From: an uncultured Bacilli bacterium
GTDB lineage: Bacteria; Bacillota_I; Bacilli_A; RF39; UBA660
Direction of reading: 5' to 3'
NCBI GenBank assembly: GCA_947628535.1
Contig: CANRAF010000006.1
Location: 1-56,396, forward strand
Length of the DNA: 56,396 bases
In this document: piece after piece, positions 1-7,637 of the stretch
How the letters are laid out: each line of letters begins with the position of its first letter
Numbering within the stretch: position 1 is the stretch's first letter
Notes under the pieces: model-generated
What the model was told of the DNA's origin: nothing
Database searches by the model: none
Seen by the model: only the letters and a program-made list of their open reading frames with translations
Position numbers and translations under genes: made by a program

Positions 1-48
<48 letters not shown>

Positions 49-55
49 ATAAAAA

Positions 56-132
56 TGGTGGGCGATGAGAGACTCGAACTCCCGACCCCTTGCTTGTAAG
101 GCAAGTGCTCTAACCAACTGAGCTAATCGCCC
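56..132 (-). tRNA. tRNA-Val (TAC)
   Basis: This is a complete cloverleaf on the minus strand. The acceptor stem is GGGCGAT/ATCGCCC, the anticodon stem CTTGC/GCAAG, and the loop CTTACAA gives anticodon TAC (Val). The T-arm has the GGTTCGA-type consensus (GGAGTTCGAGTCTC). The 3' ACCA is encoded in the DNA (59-56). It is the first tRNA of a cluster that continues with tRNA-Thr beyond the left edge. Confidence 0.97.
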
Positions 133-162
133 ATCTCAAAACATCAACTGCTGACGCTTATA

Positions 163-191
163 AATATAATATATTATAAGATTTTTGTCAA
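163..191 (-). promoter_or_regulatory. Sigma-A promoter of the tRNA cluster
   Basis: On the minus strand a perfect -35 TTGACA (191-186) is followed after 17 bases by TATATT (168-163). The first tRNA base lies about 30 bases downstream. This is a strong consensus promoter, as expected for stable RNA genes. Confidence 0.75.
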
Positions 192-216
192 TACAATTTA
201 CGTTTTTTTTAACTTT

Positions 217-579
217 TTAACATTTGTTCATTTCGTATTCTTGCTTCTTATTCTCAATCCAATTTGGTAATTTTTCTTCTAAAATACCAAAACCACTTCC
301 TACTTCCACTATTTCCATTCTCTTAGGTTTAGATACATGATAATTTATATCTTTAATACTAAGTTTTAAATGACAAGCCTCATCATCAACATCTACAACT
401 TTTACTCTTATTGTATCCCCAAGTTTGACAAAATTGTTTACATCTTTAACATAACCATGAGATAGTTCAGAAATATGAATCAGCCCACTATAATAGTCAT
501 CTAAACTTACAAACACACCATAATCTTCTATTCCAGTTACACTACCTATAACAATACTATCAACTTTATATTTAGTCAT
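217..579 (-). CDS. cvfD: S1-domain RNA-binding protein, CvfD/YugI (GSP13) family
   Basis: This is a 120-residue protein. Residues ~5-75 form one S1/OB-fold RNA-binding domain (G-x-V-x-G-I-x-D-Y-G-x-F-V-S-L followed by G-L-I-H-I-S-E-L). The C-terminal tail ends in an acidic/basic helix resembling the end of Bacillus YugI (general stress protein 13). CvfD-type proteins act post-transcriptionally, probably at the ribosome. The ATG at 579 is chosen because GGAAGTGA lies 7-8 bases upstream; a longer in-frame start has no ribosome site. A TATAAT at 605-600 with a weak TTTAAA -35 gives a plausible promoter. No clear terminator hairpin separates it from the tRNA promoter just downstream. Confidence 0.85.
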   Translation of the reverse strand: MTKYKVDSIVIGSVTGIEDYGVFVSLDDYYSGLIHISELSHGYVKDVNNFVKLGDTIRVKVVDVDDEACHLKLSIKDINYHVSKPKRMEIVEVGSGFGILEEKLPNWIENKKQEYEMNKC

Positions 580-640
580 AAGAATCACTTCCAACATATA
601 TTATAGCCTATTCCTCTTAAATTTTAAAGTTTTTTCTATC

Positions 641-669
641 TTTACAAATCAAAAAATTATTTATATAAT
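641..669 (+). promoter_or_regulatory. Sigma-A promoter of the Nfu gene
   Basis: TTTACA (641-646), a 17-base spacer and TATAAT (664-669) lie 18 bases before the chosen ATG of the NifU-like gene. Confidence 0.6.
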
Positions 670-686
670 AAAAACTGGTGATTGAA

Positions 687-911
687 ATGAAAGAAAAAGT
701 TTTAGAAGTAATAGATGATTTAAGACCATTTTTAATGAATGATGGTGGTAACATAGAACTTGTAAAAATTGAGGATAACATAGTCTATGTAAAACTTGAA
801 GGTGCTTGTAGTGGTTGTCCTATGAGAGCATTAACATTTAAAGATGGTATTGAAAAATCAATTCTTGAAAAGGTACCAGAAGTTAAAGAAGTTAGATTAG
901 TTGAAGACTAA
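687..911 (+). CDS. nfu: NifU-like Fe-S scaffold/carrier (Nfu, YutI type)
   Basis: This 74-residue stand-alone Nfu domain probably carries an iron-sulfur cluster and passes it to apo-proteins. The hallmark is the CxxC pair in GACSGCPM (around residues 41-44), in the usual context of a helical N-terminus with DGGNIELV and a C-terminal VPEVKEV strand. The ATG at 687 is preferred over the in-frame GTG at 678, because GGTGAT at 677-682 is the Shine-Dalgarno sequence of this ATG and the GTG lies inside it. The gene converges on the YutH-like gene with a 4-base tail overlap. In Bacillus, yutI and yutH are also neighbours, which supports both calls. Confidence 0.92.
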   Translation: MKEKVLEVIDDLRPFLMNDGGNIELVKIEDNIVYVKLEGACSGCPMRALTFKDGIEKSILEKVPEVKEVRLVED

Positions 912-1804
912 TCTTTTTTTATCCATTCAATATAAGGAATATTATAATCAGCATATTTTGAAAATATATACTTTACAAGTGTTAAAACATTTTCTTCTTT
1001 TTTAATAGGTTCTTTTATTAACTTTTCATCTTTTTCCTCTAAAATGATGTCTTCATATAAATCAAAGTAATTAGAAGGAAATAAAAGTCTAGAAACTAAT
1101 ACTATAATACTATCTCTATCAAATCCTTTTAAAAACTCATCAATTTGCTTAAAAGAATAATTATGTTTCATAACAAATGATTTTAAATATTCTCCTATAT
1201 CCCTTTCTTTATAATCTATAACAAAGTTAAGAGGATTTAAAAATTGTAAAAGATCCATATCTACATCTATTCTTTTATGACATACTACTAAATCATGATT
1301 AAATGTAACGTTGTTATTATAATAACTAATAGCATTTTCCCAAATACCAATAAAATAATCAATAGATTCAAAAATAATAGGATATTTTTTTTCCATTTGT
1401 TTAAACTGATAATCAATAAAATCTATTTTTAATGGCCAGTTATAATTCCAATTTGATTTATTAAGTGATGGAAAACTATTACCTTTATATGGAAAATAAA
1501 AACTTACTACATCTTCATAGGTAATTATTCTATTTTTAATATTTGGAAATTTCATCAGTATATAATAATTCCCCTCATGCATAAATATGATTTCACCACT
1601 ATTAGTTTTAATTATTTCAAAACCAATTAATCCTTTTTGTAAAAGTTCTAAGTTTAAATTATAAAGAGGTAATGCTTCATTAATGTCACGAACATAAGAA
1701 TAAATACCATAATTATTTCCTAAATACGTAAAGTAATAATTATTATTTATTTTTTTTATTTCTGAAGCATTTATATTAAAAAAAAATAAAATAGCATTAT
1801 TCAT
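908..1804 (-). CDS. YutH-like spore coat protein of the aminoglycoside-kinase fold
   Basis: This 298-residue protein most resembles the CotS/YutH group of spore-coat-associated kinase-like proteins. The support is its layout: an N-terminal lobe with short beta strands (NNYYFTYL, YYILMKFP). A degenerate catalytic region follows, where HDLVVCHKRI stands for the usual HGDLxxxN and FVIDYKERDIGEYLK for the metal-binding IDF/W-D and downstream DLA. The C-terminal stretch SRLLFPSNYFDLYEDI matches the family ending. The canonical catalytic Asp/Asn pair is not recognisable, so it may be a pseudokinase. The start has GAGGTAA 5 bases upstream. Its neighbour Nfu (YutI) repeats the Bacillus gene order. 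A coat role is inferred from family and from the other spore genes in the window. Confidence 0.6.
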   Translation of the reverse strand: MNNAILFFFNINASEIKKINNNYYFTYLGNNYGIYSYVRDINEALPLYNLNLELLQKGLIGFEIIKTNSGEIIFMHEGNYYILMKFPNIKNRIITYEDVVSFYFPYKGNSFPSLNKSNWNYNWPLKIDFIDYQFKQMEKKYPIIFESIDYFIGIWENAISYYNNNVTFNHDLVVCHKRIDVDMDLLQFLNPLNFVIDYKERDIGEYLKSFVMKHNYSFKQIDEFLKGFDRDSIIVLVSRLLFPSNYFDLYEDIILEEKDEKLIKEPIKKEENVLTLVKYIFSKYADYNIPYIEWIKKD

Positions 1805-1849
1805 AACATTACCTCATTAAATAATATGAACATTGCTATTTTTTTAGTA

Positions 1850-3751
1850 TTAAATTTTATAATCATCTTCTAAAGAAAATTCAACATTTTCTTCAATCCA
1901 TTCTTTTCTTGGTTCTACTTTATCACCCATTAACACACTTACTCTCTTTTCTGCTAAAGATGCATCATCTATATTTACTTTAATAAGTGATCTAGTAAGT
2001 GGATTCATTGTTGTTTCCCAAAGTTGTTCTGGGTTCATTTCTCCAAGTCCTTTATAACGTTGTATTTCACATTTTTTACCTTCAGTAAGTTCTGCTAACT
2101 CTTCATTACTATAAGCATATGAAATGTTTTTACCAGTTGTTACTTTATATAAAGGTGGAAGTGCAATATAAAGTTTTCCAAGTTCTATTAAAGGTCTCAT
2201 AAATCTGTAGAAAAATGTTAATAGAAGTACTTGGATATGAGCACCATCATCATCAGCATCGGTCATTATTATTACTTTGTCATACTGAATATCATTTGGT
2301 ACAAATTCTGATCCAGATCCTGCTCCAATAGTATGAATCATTGTATTAATTTCTTCATTTTTTAAAATATCTTCCATTTTAGCTTTTTCAGTATTTAAAA
2401 CTTTTCCACGAAGTGGTAAAATTGCTTGAAATTTAAAATCTCTTCCTTGCTTAGCAGAACCTCCTGCAGAATCACCTTCGACTAAGAAAAGTTCATTTTT
2501 ATTTTTATCTTTTCCACCTGCTGGAGTAAGTTTACCTGATAAAAGTTTTTCCTTAGCACCTTTACTTTTTCCCTTTCTTATTTCTTCACGAGCCTTTCTT
2601 GCAGCCTCACGTGCTTGTTTACTTTTTAAAGATTTTTGAATTATTTCAGTTGCTATTTTCTTGTTTTCTTCTAAAAAGAAAAGTAATTTTTCAGTAGTAA
2701 CAGCCTCTACCACTGTTCTAGCAACAGGACTTCCCAGTTTTGATTTTGTCTGCCCTTCAAATTGAAGTAAATTTTCAGGTATTTTAAGAGATATAACAGC
2801 TGTTAAACCCTCTCTTACATCACTACCATCAAATCCTTTTTCTTTATTTTTAAAGAAACTATTTGTTTTAGCATAATCATTAAATATCTTAGTAAGAGCA
2901 GTTTTAAATCCAACTTCATGAGTACCACCATCAGTAGTTTTTACATTATTAACAAAAGATACTATATTTTCATTGTAAGAATCAGTGTATTGAAAAGCAA
3001 TATCTACCTCTATTCCATTTTTAGAGCCAGAAAAAGTATAAACATTATGTAACGTTTTCTTATTTTCATTTATCATTTCAACAAAAGCAGATAATCCATC
3101 CTCATAGTAAAATTTATCTTGCTTTTTATCTTCCAAATCAGCAATTTCTACTGTAAGACCTTTTATCAAAAAAGCACTTTCTTGCATTCTCTCAGCAATT
3201 GTTGTATAAGAAAAACTTGCACCTTTAAAAATATCATAATCTGGTTTAAATCTTACTAATGTTCCATGTTTATTAGTTGTTCCTACTTTTTTAAGAGGAA
3301 TTGCTACTCTACCGCCATTTTGAAATTTCATATAATATTCATATCCATCACGGCGTATTGTAACTTCAAGCCAAGATGATAGGGCATTAACAACAGATGC
3401 TCCAACGCCATGAAGACCTCCAGAAACTTTATAACCACTTGTTTCAAATTTACCTCCTGCATGAAGTACTGTAAATATAACTTCTGGAGTGCTTTTTCCA
3501 CTTGAGTGCATTCCAACAGGAAGTCCTCTTCCCTTATCCTCAACACTAACACTTCCATCTTCATGAAGAATAACTTTTATAGTATCTCCAAAACCATTTA
3601 TTATTTCATCTATTGAATTGTCAACAATTTCCCATATTAAATGATGTAGTCCACGTTTATCAGTAGACCCAATATACATACCAGGTCTTTTACGGACAGC
3701 ATCTAATCCTTCGAGAATTTTAATACTATTTTCGTCATACTTAAGTGCCAT
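1850..3751 (-). CDS. parE: DNA topoisomerase IV subunit B
   Basis: This 633-residue ATPase subunit belongs to a type IIA topoisomerase that unlinks replicated chromosomes. The N-terminal GHKL ATPase has EIVDNSIDE, DKGRGLPVG and GGLHGVGASVVNAL. The TOPRIM domain has EGDSAGGSAKQGRD, and TDADDDGAH is the metal site. The C-terminal motif is KVEPRKEWIEENV. ParE rather than GyrB is supported by KSTPEVIFTVLHAGG, the QFEGQTKSKLGS region and the Lys-rich LSGKLTPAGGKDK linker. The start at 3751 uses GGAG 9 bases upstream; the ATG 15 bases earlier lacks a ribosome site. TATAAT with TTGTTA 18 bases upstream precedes it. parC does not follow, unlike the usual parEC pair, and must be elsewhere. Confidence 0.9.
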   Translation of the reverse strand: MALKYDENSIKILEGLDAVRKRPGMYIGSTDKRGLHHLIWEIVDNSIDEIINGFGDTIKVILHEDGSVSVEDKGRGLPVGMHSSGKSTPEVIFTVLHAGGKFETSGYKVSGGLHGVGASVVNALSSWLEVTIRRDGYEYYMKFQNGGRVAIPLKKVGTTNKHGTLVRFKPDYDIFKGASFSYTTIAERMQESAFLIKGLTVEIADLEDKKQDKFYYEDGLSAFVEMINENKKTLHNVYTFSGSKNGIEVDIAFQYTDSYNENIVSFVNNVKTTDGGTHEVGFKTALTKIFNDYAKTNSFFKNKEKGFDGSDVREGLTAVISLKIPENLLQFEGQTKSKLGSPVARTVVEAVTTEKLLFFLEENKKIATEIIQKSLKSKQAREAARKAREEIRKGKSKGAKEKLLSGKLTPAGGKDKNKNELFLVEGDSAGGSAKQGRDFKFQAILPLRGKVLNTEKAKMEDILKNEEINTMIHTIGAGSGSEFVPNDIQYDKVIIMTDADDDGAHIQVLLLTFFYRFMRPLIELGKLYIALPPLYKVTTGKNISYAYSNEELAELTEGKKCEIQRYKGLGEMNPEQLWETTMNPLTRSLIKVNIDDASLAEKRVSVLMGDKVEPRKEWIEENVEFSLEDDYKI

Positions 3752-3798
3752 TTCTATCATCTCCATAATTATTATAACAGAAAATAAGTAAAATTAAC

Positions 3799-3825
3799 AA
3801 AAAAGAGTGTAAATTTTTACACCCT
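3799..3825 (-). terminator. Terminator of the xerC-murE-murF operon
   Basis: The minus strand reads GGGTGTAAA, a 2-base loop, TTTACACTC, then a run of T. The hairpin lies about 28 bases after the murF stop. Confidence 0.8.
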
Positions 3826-3852
3826 TATATTTTAGATTTAAATTTTATATTT

Positions 3853-5211
3853 TTATTTTTGACAATTCTTTAAAACTTCTACTACTTCATCTAAATGAAG
3901 AGCCCTTGATGCTTTTACTAAAATTATATCACCTTTCAAAAGAACATTGTCCATATTCTTATAAAATTCATCTTTAGTAAAATAATGATAGCTTTCTATT
4001 CCCCTTTTTTGTGCTTCATCAGTTATATATTTTGAGTACTCTCCAATTGTAATAAGAACATCACATTTTAACTCTTTTCCAATTTTTTCATGAATTTCTT
4101 TACTAAAGTCCCCTATTTCTAAAATATCTCCAAGTATAGATACTTTTCGCCCATTAAAACTATTTAAAACTTCTAAAGCACTCTTTACTGAATCATAACT
4201 TGAGTTATAAGTATCATTTATTATTTTATAATTTGATGTATCAAATATATCTAATCTATTTGAAGAAAATTCAAGATTTAAAAGTCCCTTTTGAATTTCT
4301 TGAGCGCTCATATCATAATTAAATCCAAGTAAAATAGCTGCTAAAGCATTGCCAATATTATGTTTTGCAATACTATCAATTATAAAGTCGTATTCTTTTT
4401 CTTTATAAATAGCTTTAAAACTAATTTTATTATTTTTTAAACTATATTCTTTACAATAAATATCATTTTCTTTATTAAAACCAAAAGTTAATACTTTATA
4501 ATCATCATTTCCTTTTACTGTTTTTAAAAATTTATCATCACCATTTACAATCAAAAGACCATCTTTCTTTAAACCTTCTACAATTTCCATTTTAGCATTA
4601 AATATACCCTCTTGATTTTTAAAATTCATAATATGGCTCATACCAATATTAGTAATAATAGCAACATCAGGATTAATTATATTAGTAAGATAAGAAATTT
4701 CTCCTTTTTTATCCATACCTATTTCTAAAACAGCCATTTCATTTTTATTAGAAAGATTAAGAAGTGTCTTTGGAAGTCCAATATTAGTATTTAAATTACC
4801 TTCTGTTTTTAAAGTATTATATTTTTCTTTAAGGACTGAATAAATTATATCTTTAGTAGAAGTTTTACCAACTGAACCTGTTATAGCAATCAAAGGAATA
4901 TTAAACTTTTCTTTGTAACCCTTTGCAATATCCCCAAGAGCAATACTTGTGTCCTCTACTTCAATTAAATTTATATCATTTTTAGAAAACTTATGTTTTT
5001 TATCACATAAAAAGTTTCTACAGCCACTTTCATATGCACTTTCCATAAAATTATGGCCATCAAATCTTTCTCCAATGATAGGTATAAAAAGTGTATCTTT
5101 ATCTACCTCTCTACTATCAATAGAAATTTTTAAAACAATATTATTATTTTTATTAATTAAAAGTTTTCCCTTAGAATATTTTTCAATCTCTTCAATACTT
5201 AATTTTTCCAT
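3853..5211 (-). CDS. murF: UDP-MurNAc-tripeptide:D-Ala-D-Ala ligase
   Basis: This 452-residue Mur ligase adds D-Ala-D-Ala to the UDP-MurNAc-tripeptide in the cytoplasm. It has the N-terminal UDP-binding domain with SIDSREV, the central ATPase with the P-loop ITGSVGKTSTKD (~residues 110-120), the NxGLPxTLL motif typical of MurF, and the C-terminal ligase domain with INDTYNSSYDSV. It follows murE directly: the GGAG of its ribosome site overlaps the murE stop, and the ATG lies 9 bases later. An in-frame GTG 6 bases upstream is less well spaced. It is the last gene of xerC-murE-murF. The D-Ala-D-Ala substrate is made by the ddl gene at 27.9 kb. Confidence 0.93.
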   Translation of the reverse strand: MEKLSIEEIEKYSKGKLLINKNNNIVLKISIDSREVDKDTLFIPIIGERFDGHNFMESAYESGCRNFLCDKKHKFSKNDINLIEVEDTSIALGDIAKGYKEKFNIPLIAITGSVGKTSTKDIIYSVLKEKYNTLKTEGNLNTNIGLPKTLLNLSNKNEMAVLEIGMDKKGEISYLTNIINPDVAIITNIGMSHIMNFKNQEGIFNAKMEIVEGLKKDGLLIVNGDDKFLKTVKGNDDYKVLTFGFNKENDIYCKEYSLKNNKISFKAIYKEKEYDFIIDSIAKHNIGNALAAILLGFNYDMSAQEIQKGLLNLEFSSNRLDIFDTSNYKIINDTYNSSYDSVKSALEVLNSFNGRKVSILGDILEIGDFSKEIHEKIGKELKCDVLITIGEYSKYITDEAQKRGIESYHYFTKDEFYKNMDNVLLKGDIILVKASRALHLDEVVEVLKNCQK

Positions 5212-5217
5212 ATTCAC

Positions 5218-6663
5218 TTACTCCTTAATTTTAGAAAGTTCATCTCTCGCTATAACTATATCAGTTTTATAAGGAAGCCATTTTCCGTTAACTATTTGAT
5301 ATGTTTCGTCTCCTTTGCCTAAAAGAGCAATAACATCATCTTTAGTAGCATTTGCTATAGCTTTTCTAATTGCCTCTTCTCTATCTTCTATAATCTCATA
5401 ATTACTATGATATTCTTTTATATAACTAGCAATTTCTTCACATATATCTATAGTTTTACTATTACCTGGATCTTCTGCTGTCAAATAAATGTAATCAGCA
5501 TATTTTCCTGCGAGAAGTCCCATATCTTTTCTTCTATTTATTCCTTTATCACCAGGACAACCAAATACTACTTTTATTTTTTTATCTGGATAATCTTCTT
5601 TTAAAGATTCATATAAAGCTTTTGCACTCAATTCATTATGAGCATAATCAATAATAACTGGACAAATTCCATTAGTCAAAACATTCATTCTCCCAGAAAC
5701 AGAAGTTTTTAAAAGTCCATCTTTAATATTTTCATAACTAATATTTAAAAGTTCAGCAATCACAATAGCACAAGTGGCATTTATAACATTAAATCTTCCT
5801 GCCATACTTATTTTATATGTTCTTATATCTTTTTTATTATCAATATCAAAAGTTAAACCATTATTGTTTTTAATATTACTTATAACATAATCTGCATCCT
5901 TAAAACCAAAAGTAATTATTTTTTTACCCTTTAGAGTCTTTATAATATCGTCATAATAATCAGTATGTTTATATATAATTACTGTATCACACTGCTTTAA
6001 AAATTCTATTTTACACGATAAATATTCTTCAAAATTTTTATGTTCCAAAGGTGAAATATGATCTTCACTTATATTTAAAAAAGCCCCAATATCAAAATTC
6101 ATTCCATATATTCTTTTATGATAAGATGCCTGACTAGATACTTCCATTGACATATATTTAATATTAGATTGCATCATTTGATTTAAATATTTATGAAGTT
6201 CTAAACTTTCTGGAGTAGTTAAATGATTCTCTCCGCTTTCTTTTCCTGTATAAAAATAATGAGTTGCAAAAATACCTGGTTTATAACCCAAATAATTTTC
6301 TAAAATATTATTAATAAAATAATTAGTAGTCGTTTTTCCTTTTGTTCCAGTAATACCTATTTTAAATAAGTTATCAGGATAAAAAAGTTCAGAAATAACT
6401 GCTAAAGCACATCTTACATCTTTTACAATTATTTTTAAAGCATCTACCATATAATTTTTTTCACTTACATAACAAATTGCTCCATTTTTTATAGCATCAA
6501 ATAAATAATCTTCTTTAAATGATACGCCTTTACAGACAAAAAGTGTATTTTCTTTTATATCTTTAGAGTTATATGAAAGATATGAAAATTTTACATCAGC
6601 ATTATCGTATTCTACAAGTAAATTATGTTTTTCAAGTATCTCTATTATTTTTTTATAATTCAT
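5218..6663 (-). CDS. murE: UDP-MurNAc-dipeptide:amino-acid ligase (MurE), probably not DAP type
   Basis: This 481-residue Mur ligase adds the third stem-peptide residue. Visible motifs are the P-loop GITGTKGKTTTNYF (~residues 108-120), the MEVSSQA substrate motif (~175), SEDHISPL, and the C-terminal DYAHNE and GCPGDKGINRRKDMG. In diaminopimelate-adding MurE the pocket carries DNPR; here the equivalent reads EDPGNS. That is closer to the variable D-D/N-P-x of lysine-adding enzymes, so an L-Lys or other non-DAP stem peptide is inferred. The ATG at 6663 shares its A with the TGA stop of xerC, implying translational coupling. Confidence 0.9.
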   Translation of the reverse strand: MNYKKIIEILEKHNLLVEYDNADVKFSYLSYNSKDIKENTLFVCKGVSFKEDYLFDAIKNGAICYVSEKNYMVDALKIIVKDVRCALAVISELFYPDNLFKIGITGTKGKTTTNYFINNILENYLGYKPGIFATHYFYTGKESGENHLTTPESLELHKYLNQMMQSNIKYMSMEVSSQASYHKRIYGMNFDIGAFLNISEDHISPLEHKNFEEYLSCKIEFLKQCDTVIIYKHTDYYDDIIKTLKGKKIITFGFKDADYVISNIKNNNGLTFDIDNKKDIRTYKISMAGRFNVINATCAIVIAELLNISYENIKDGLLKTSVSGRMNVLTNGICPVIIDYAHNELSAKALYESLKEDYPDKKIKVVFGCPGDKGINRRKDMGLLAGKYADYIYLTAEDPGNSKTIDICEEIASYIKEYHSNYEIIEDREEAIRKAIANATKDDVIALLGKGDETYQIVNGKWLPYKTDIVIARDELSKIKE

Positions 6664-7547
6664 CAATCATCTATCCTTTCTTTATTTCTTGGATGACTTT
6701 TTAAGTATACATCTTTTAATTTATCATTAGTAACATGAGTATATACCTGAGTTGTTTTTAGTGATTCATGCCCAAGAAGTTCTTGAACTGTTAAAAGATC
6801 ACAACCCTCATTAAGCAAGTGAGTTGCAAAAGAATGCCTAAGCATATGAGGTGATATTTTAGTATCTAAACTTGTTTTATCAATGATTTTATTTAAAATG
6901 TAACGAACCCCTCGAGCAGTAAGTCTATTATTTTTTTGATTTATAAACAAATATTCACAGTTGTCACTACGTTTTTTTAAATATAAATCAAGAACTTCTC
7001 TTGCATATTCTCCAAAATAAACTACTCGCTCTTTATTTCCCTTTCCTAATACTTTTAAAGAATTATCATAAAAATTTATATCACTAATTTTTACATTTTC
7101 AAGTTCTCCTACTCTCATTCCCGTAGCATAAAGAACTTCAAGCAAAAGTCTATCTCTAAGACCATATAAATCATTCATATCACAAACAGAAAATAAGTCC
7201 TCAAGTTCATTATAATATAAAAACTTAGGTAAAAGTTTATCCTTTTTAGGACCCTTTGTAAGAGAAAAAGGATTAAATTTAATATGTCCATTTCTTGCTA
7301 AATATTTATAAAAACTTCTTATAGCACTTATCTTCCTAGAAATAGTATTTTTTGAATATTTTAACCTATCCATATAATTATAAAATTCTCTTATATTTTT
7401 ATAATCTATATCTAAAAAAGACAATTTATTTACTTCAACATAGTCTTTATAAAATATAAGATCTTCTCTATAAACATTAATAGTATTTTTTGAATATTTC
7501 TTTTGATAAGAAAGATAATCTAAATATAGGTTTATATATTTATCCAT
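6663..7547 (-). CDS. xerC: Tyrosine recombinase XerC (CodV-like)
   Basis: This 294-residue site-specific recombinase resolves chromosome dimers at dif. The N-terminal SAM-like domain (residues 1-90) has YSKNTINVYREDL. The catalytic domain shows Arg in ATGMRVGE, the beta-hairpin Lys in GKGNKER, HMLRHSFATH, the GHESL His, and the Tyr nucleophile in TTQVYTHV. XerC rather than XerD is suggested by KISAIRSFYKYL, PKFLYYNELEDLF and the terminal HPR. The start is the ATG of MDKYIN, preceded by GGTGG. It heads an operon with murE and murF, a pairing of chromosome resolution with wall synthesis. Confidence 0.88.
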   Translation of the reverse strand: MDKYINLYLDYLSYQKKYSKNTINVYREDLIFYKDYVEVNKLSFLDIDYKNIREFYNYMDRLKYSKNTISRKISAIRSFYKYLARNGHIKFNPFSLTKGPKKDKLLPKFLYYNELEDLFSVCDMNDLYGLRDRLLLEVLYATGMRVGELENVKISDINFYDNSLKVLGKGNKERVVYFGEYAREVLDLYLKKRSDNCEYLFINQKNNRLTARGVRYILNKIIDKTSLDTKISPHMLRHSFATHLLNEGCDLLTVQELLGHESLKTTQVYTHVTNDKLKDVYLKSHPRNKERIDD

Positions 7548-7600
7548 ATATACCACCACTTTTATTTTAACACAAATTTAAAGAAGTACATTTAAATCAT

Positions 7601-7637
7601 AAAAAAATAGACACATATTTACATAATGTATCTATTA
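7601..7637 (-). terminator. Terminator of ezrA
   Basis: On the minus strand the stem AATAGATACAT...ATGTGTCTATT (one mismatch) is followed by seven T. It begins at the ezrA stop codon. Confidence 0.75.

Noticed and set aside
678-686. GTG at 678 as the start of the Nfu gene
   Set aside because: It lies within the GGTGAT ribosome site of the ATG at 687 and adds only three residues not found in the family.
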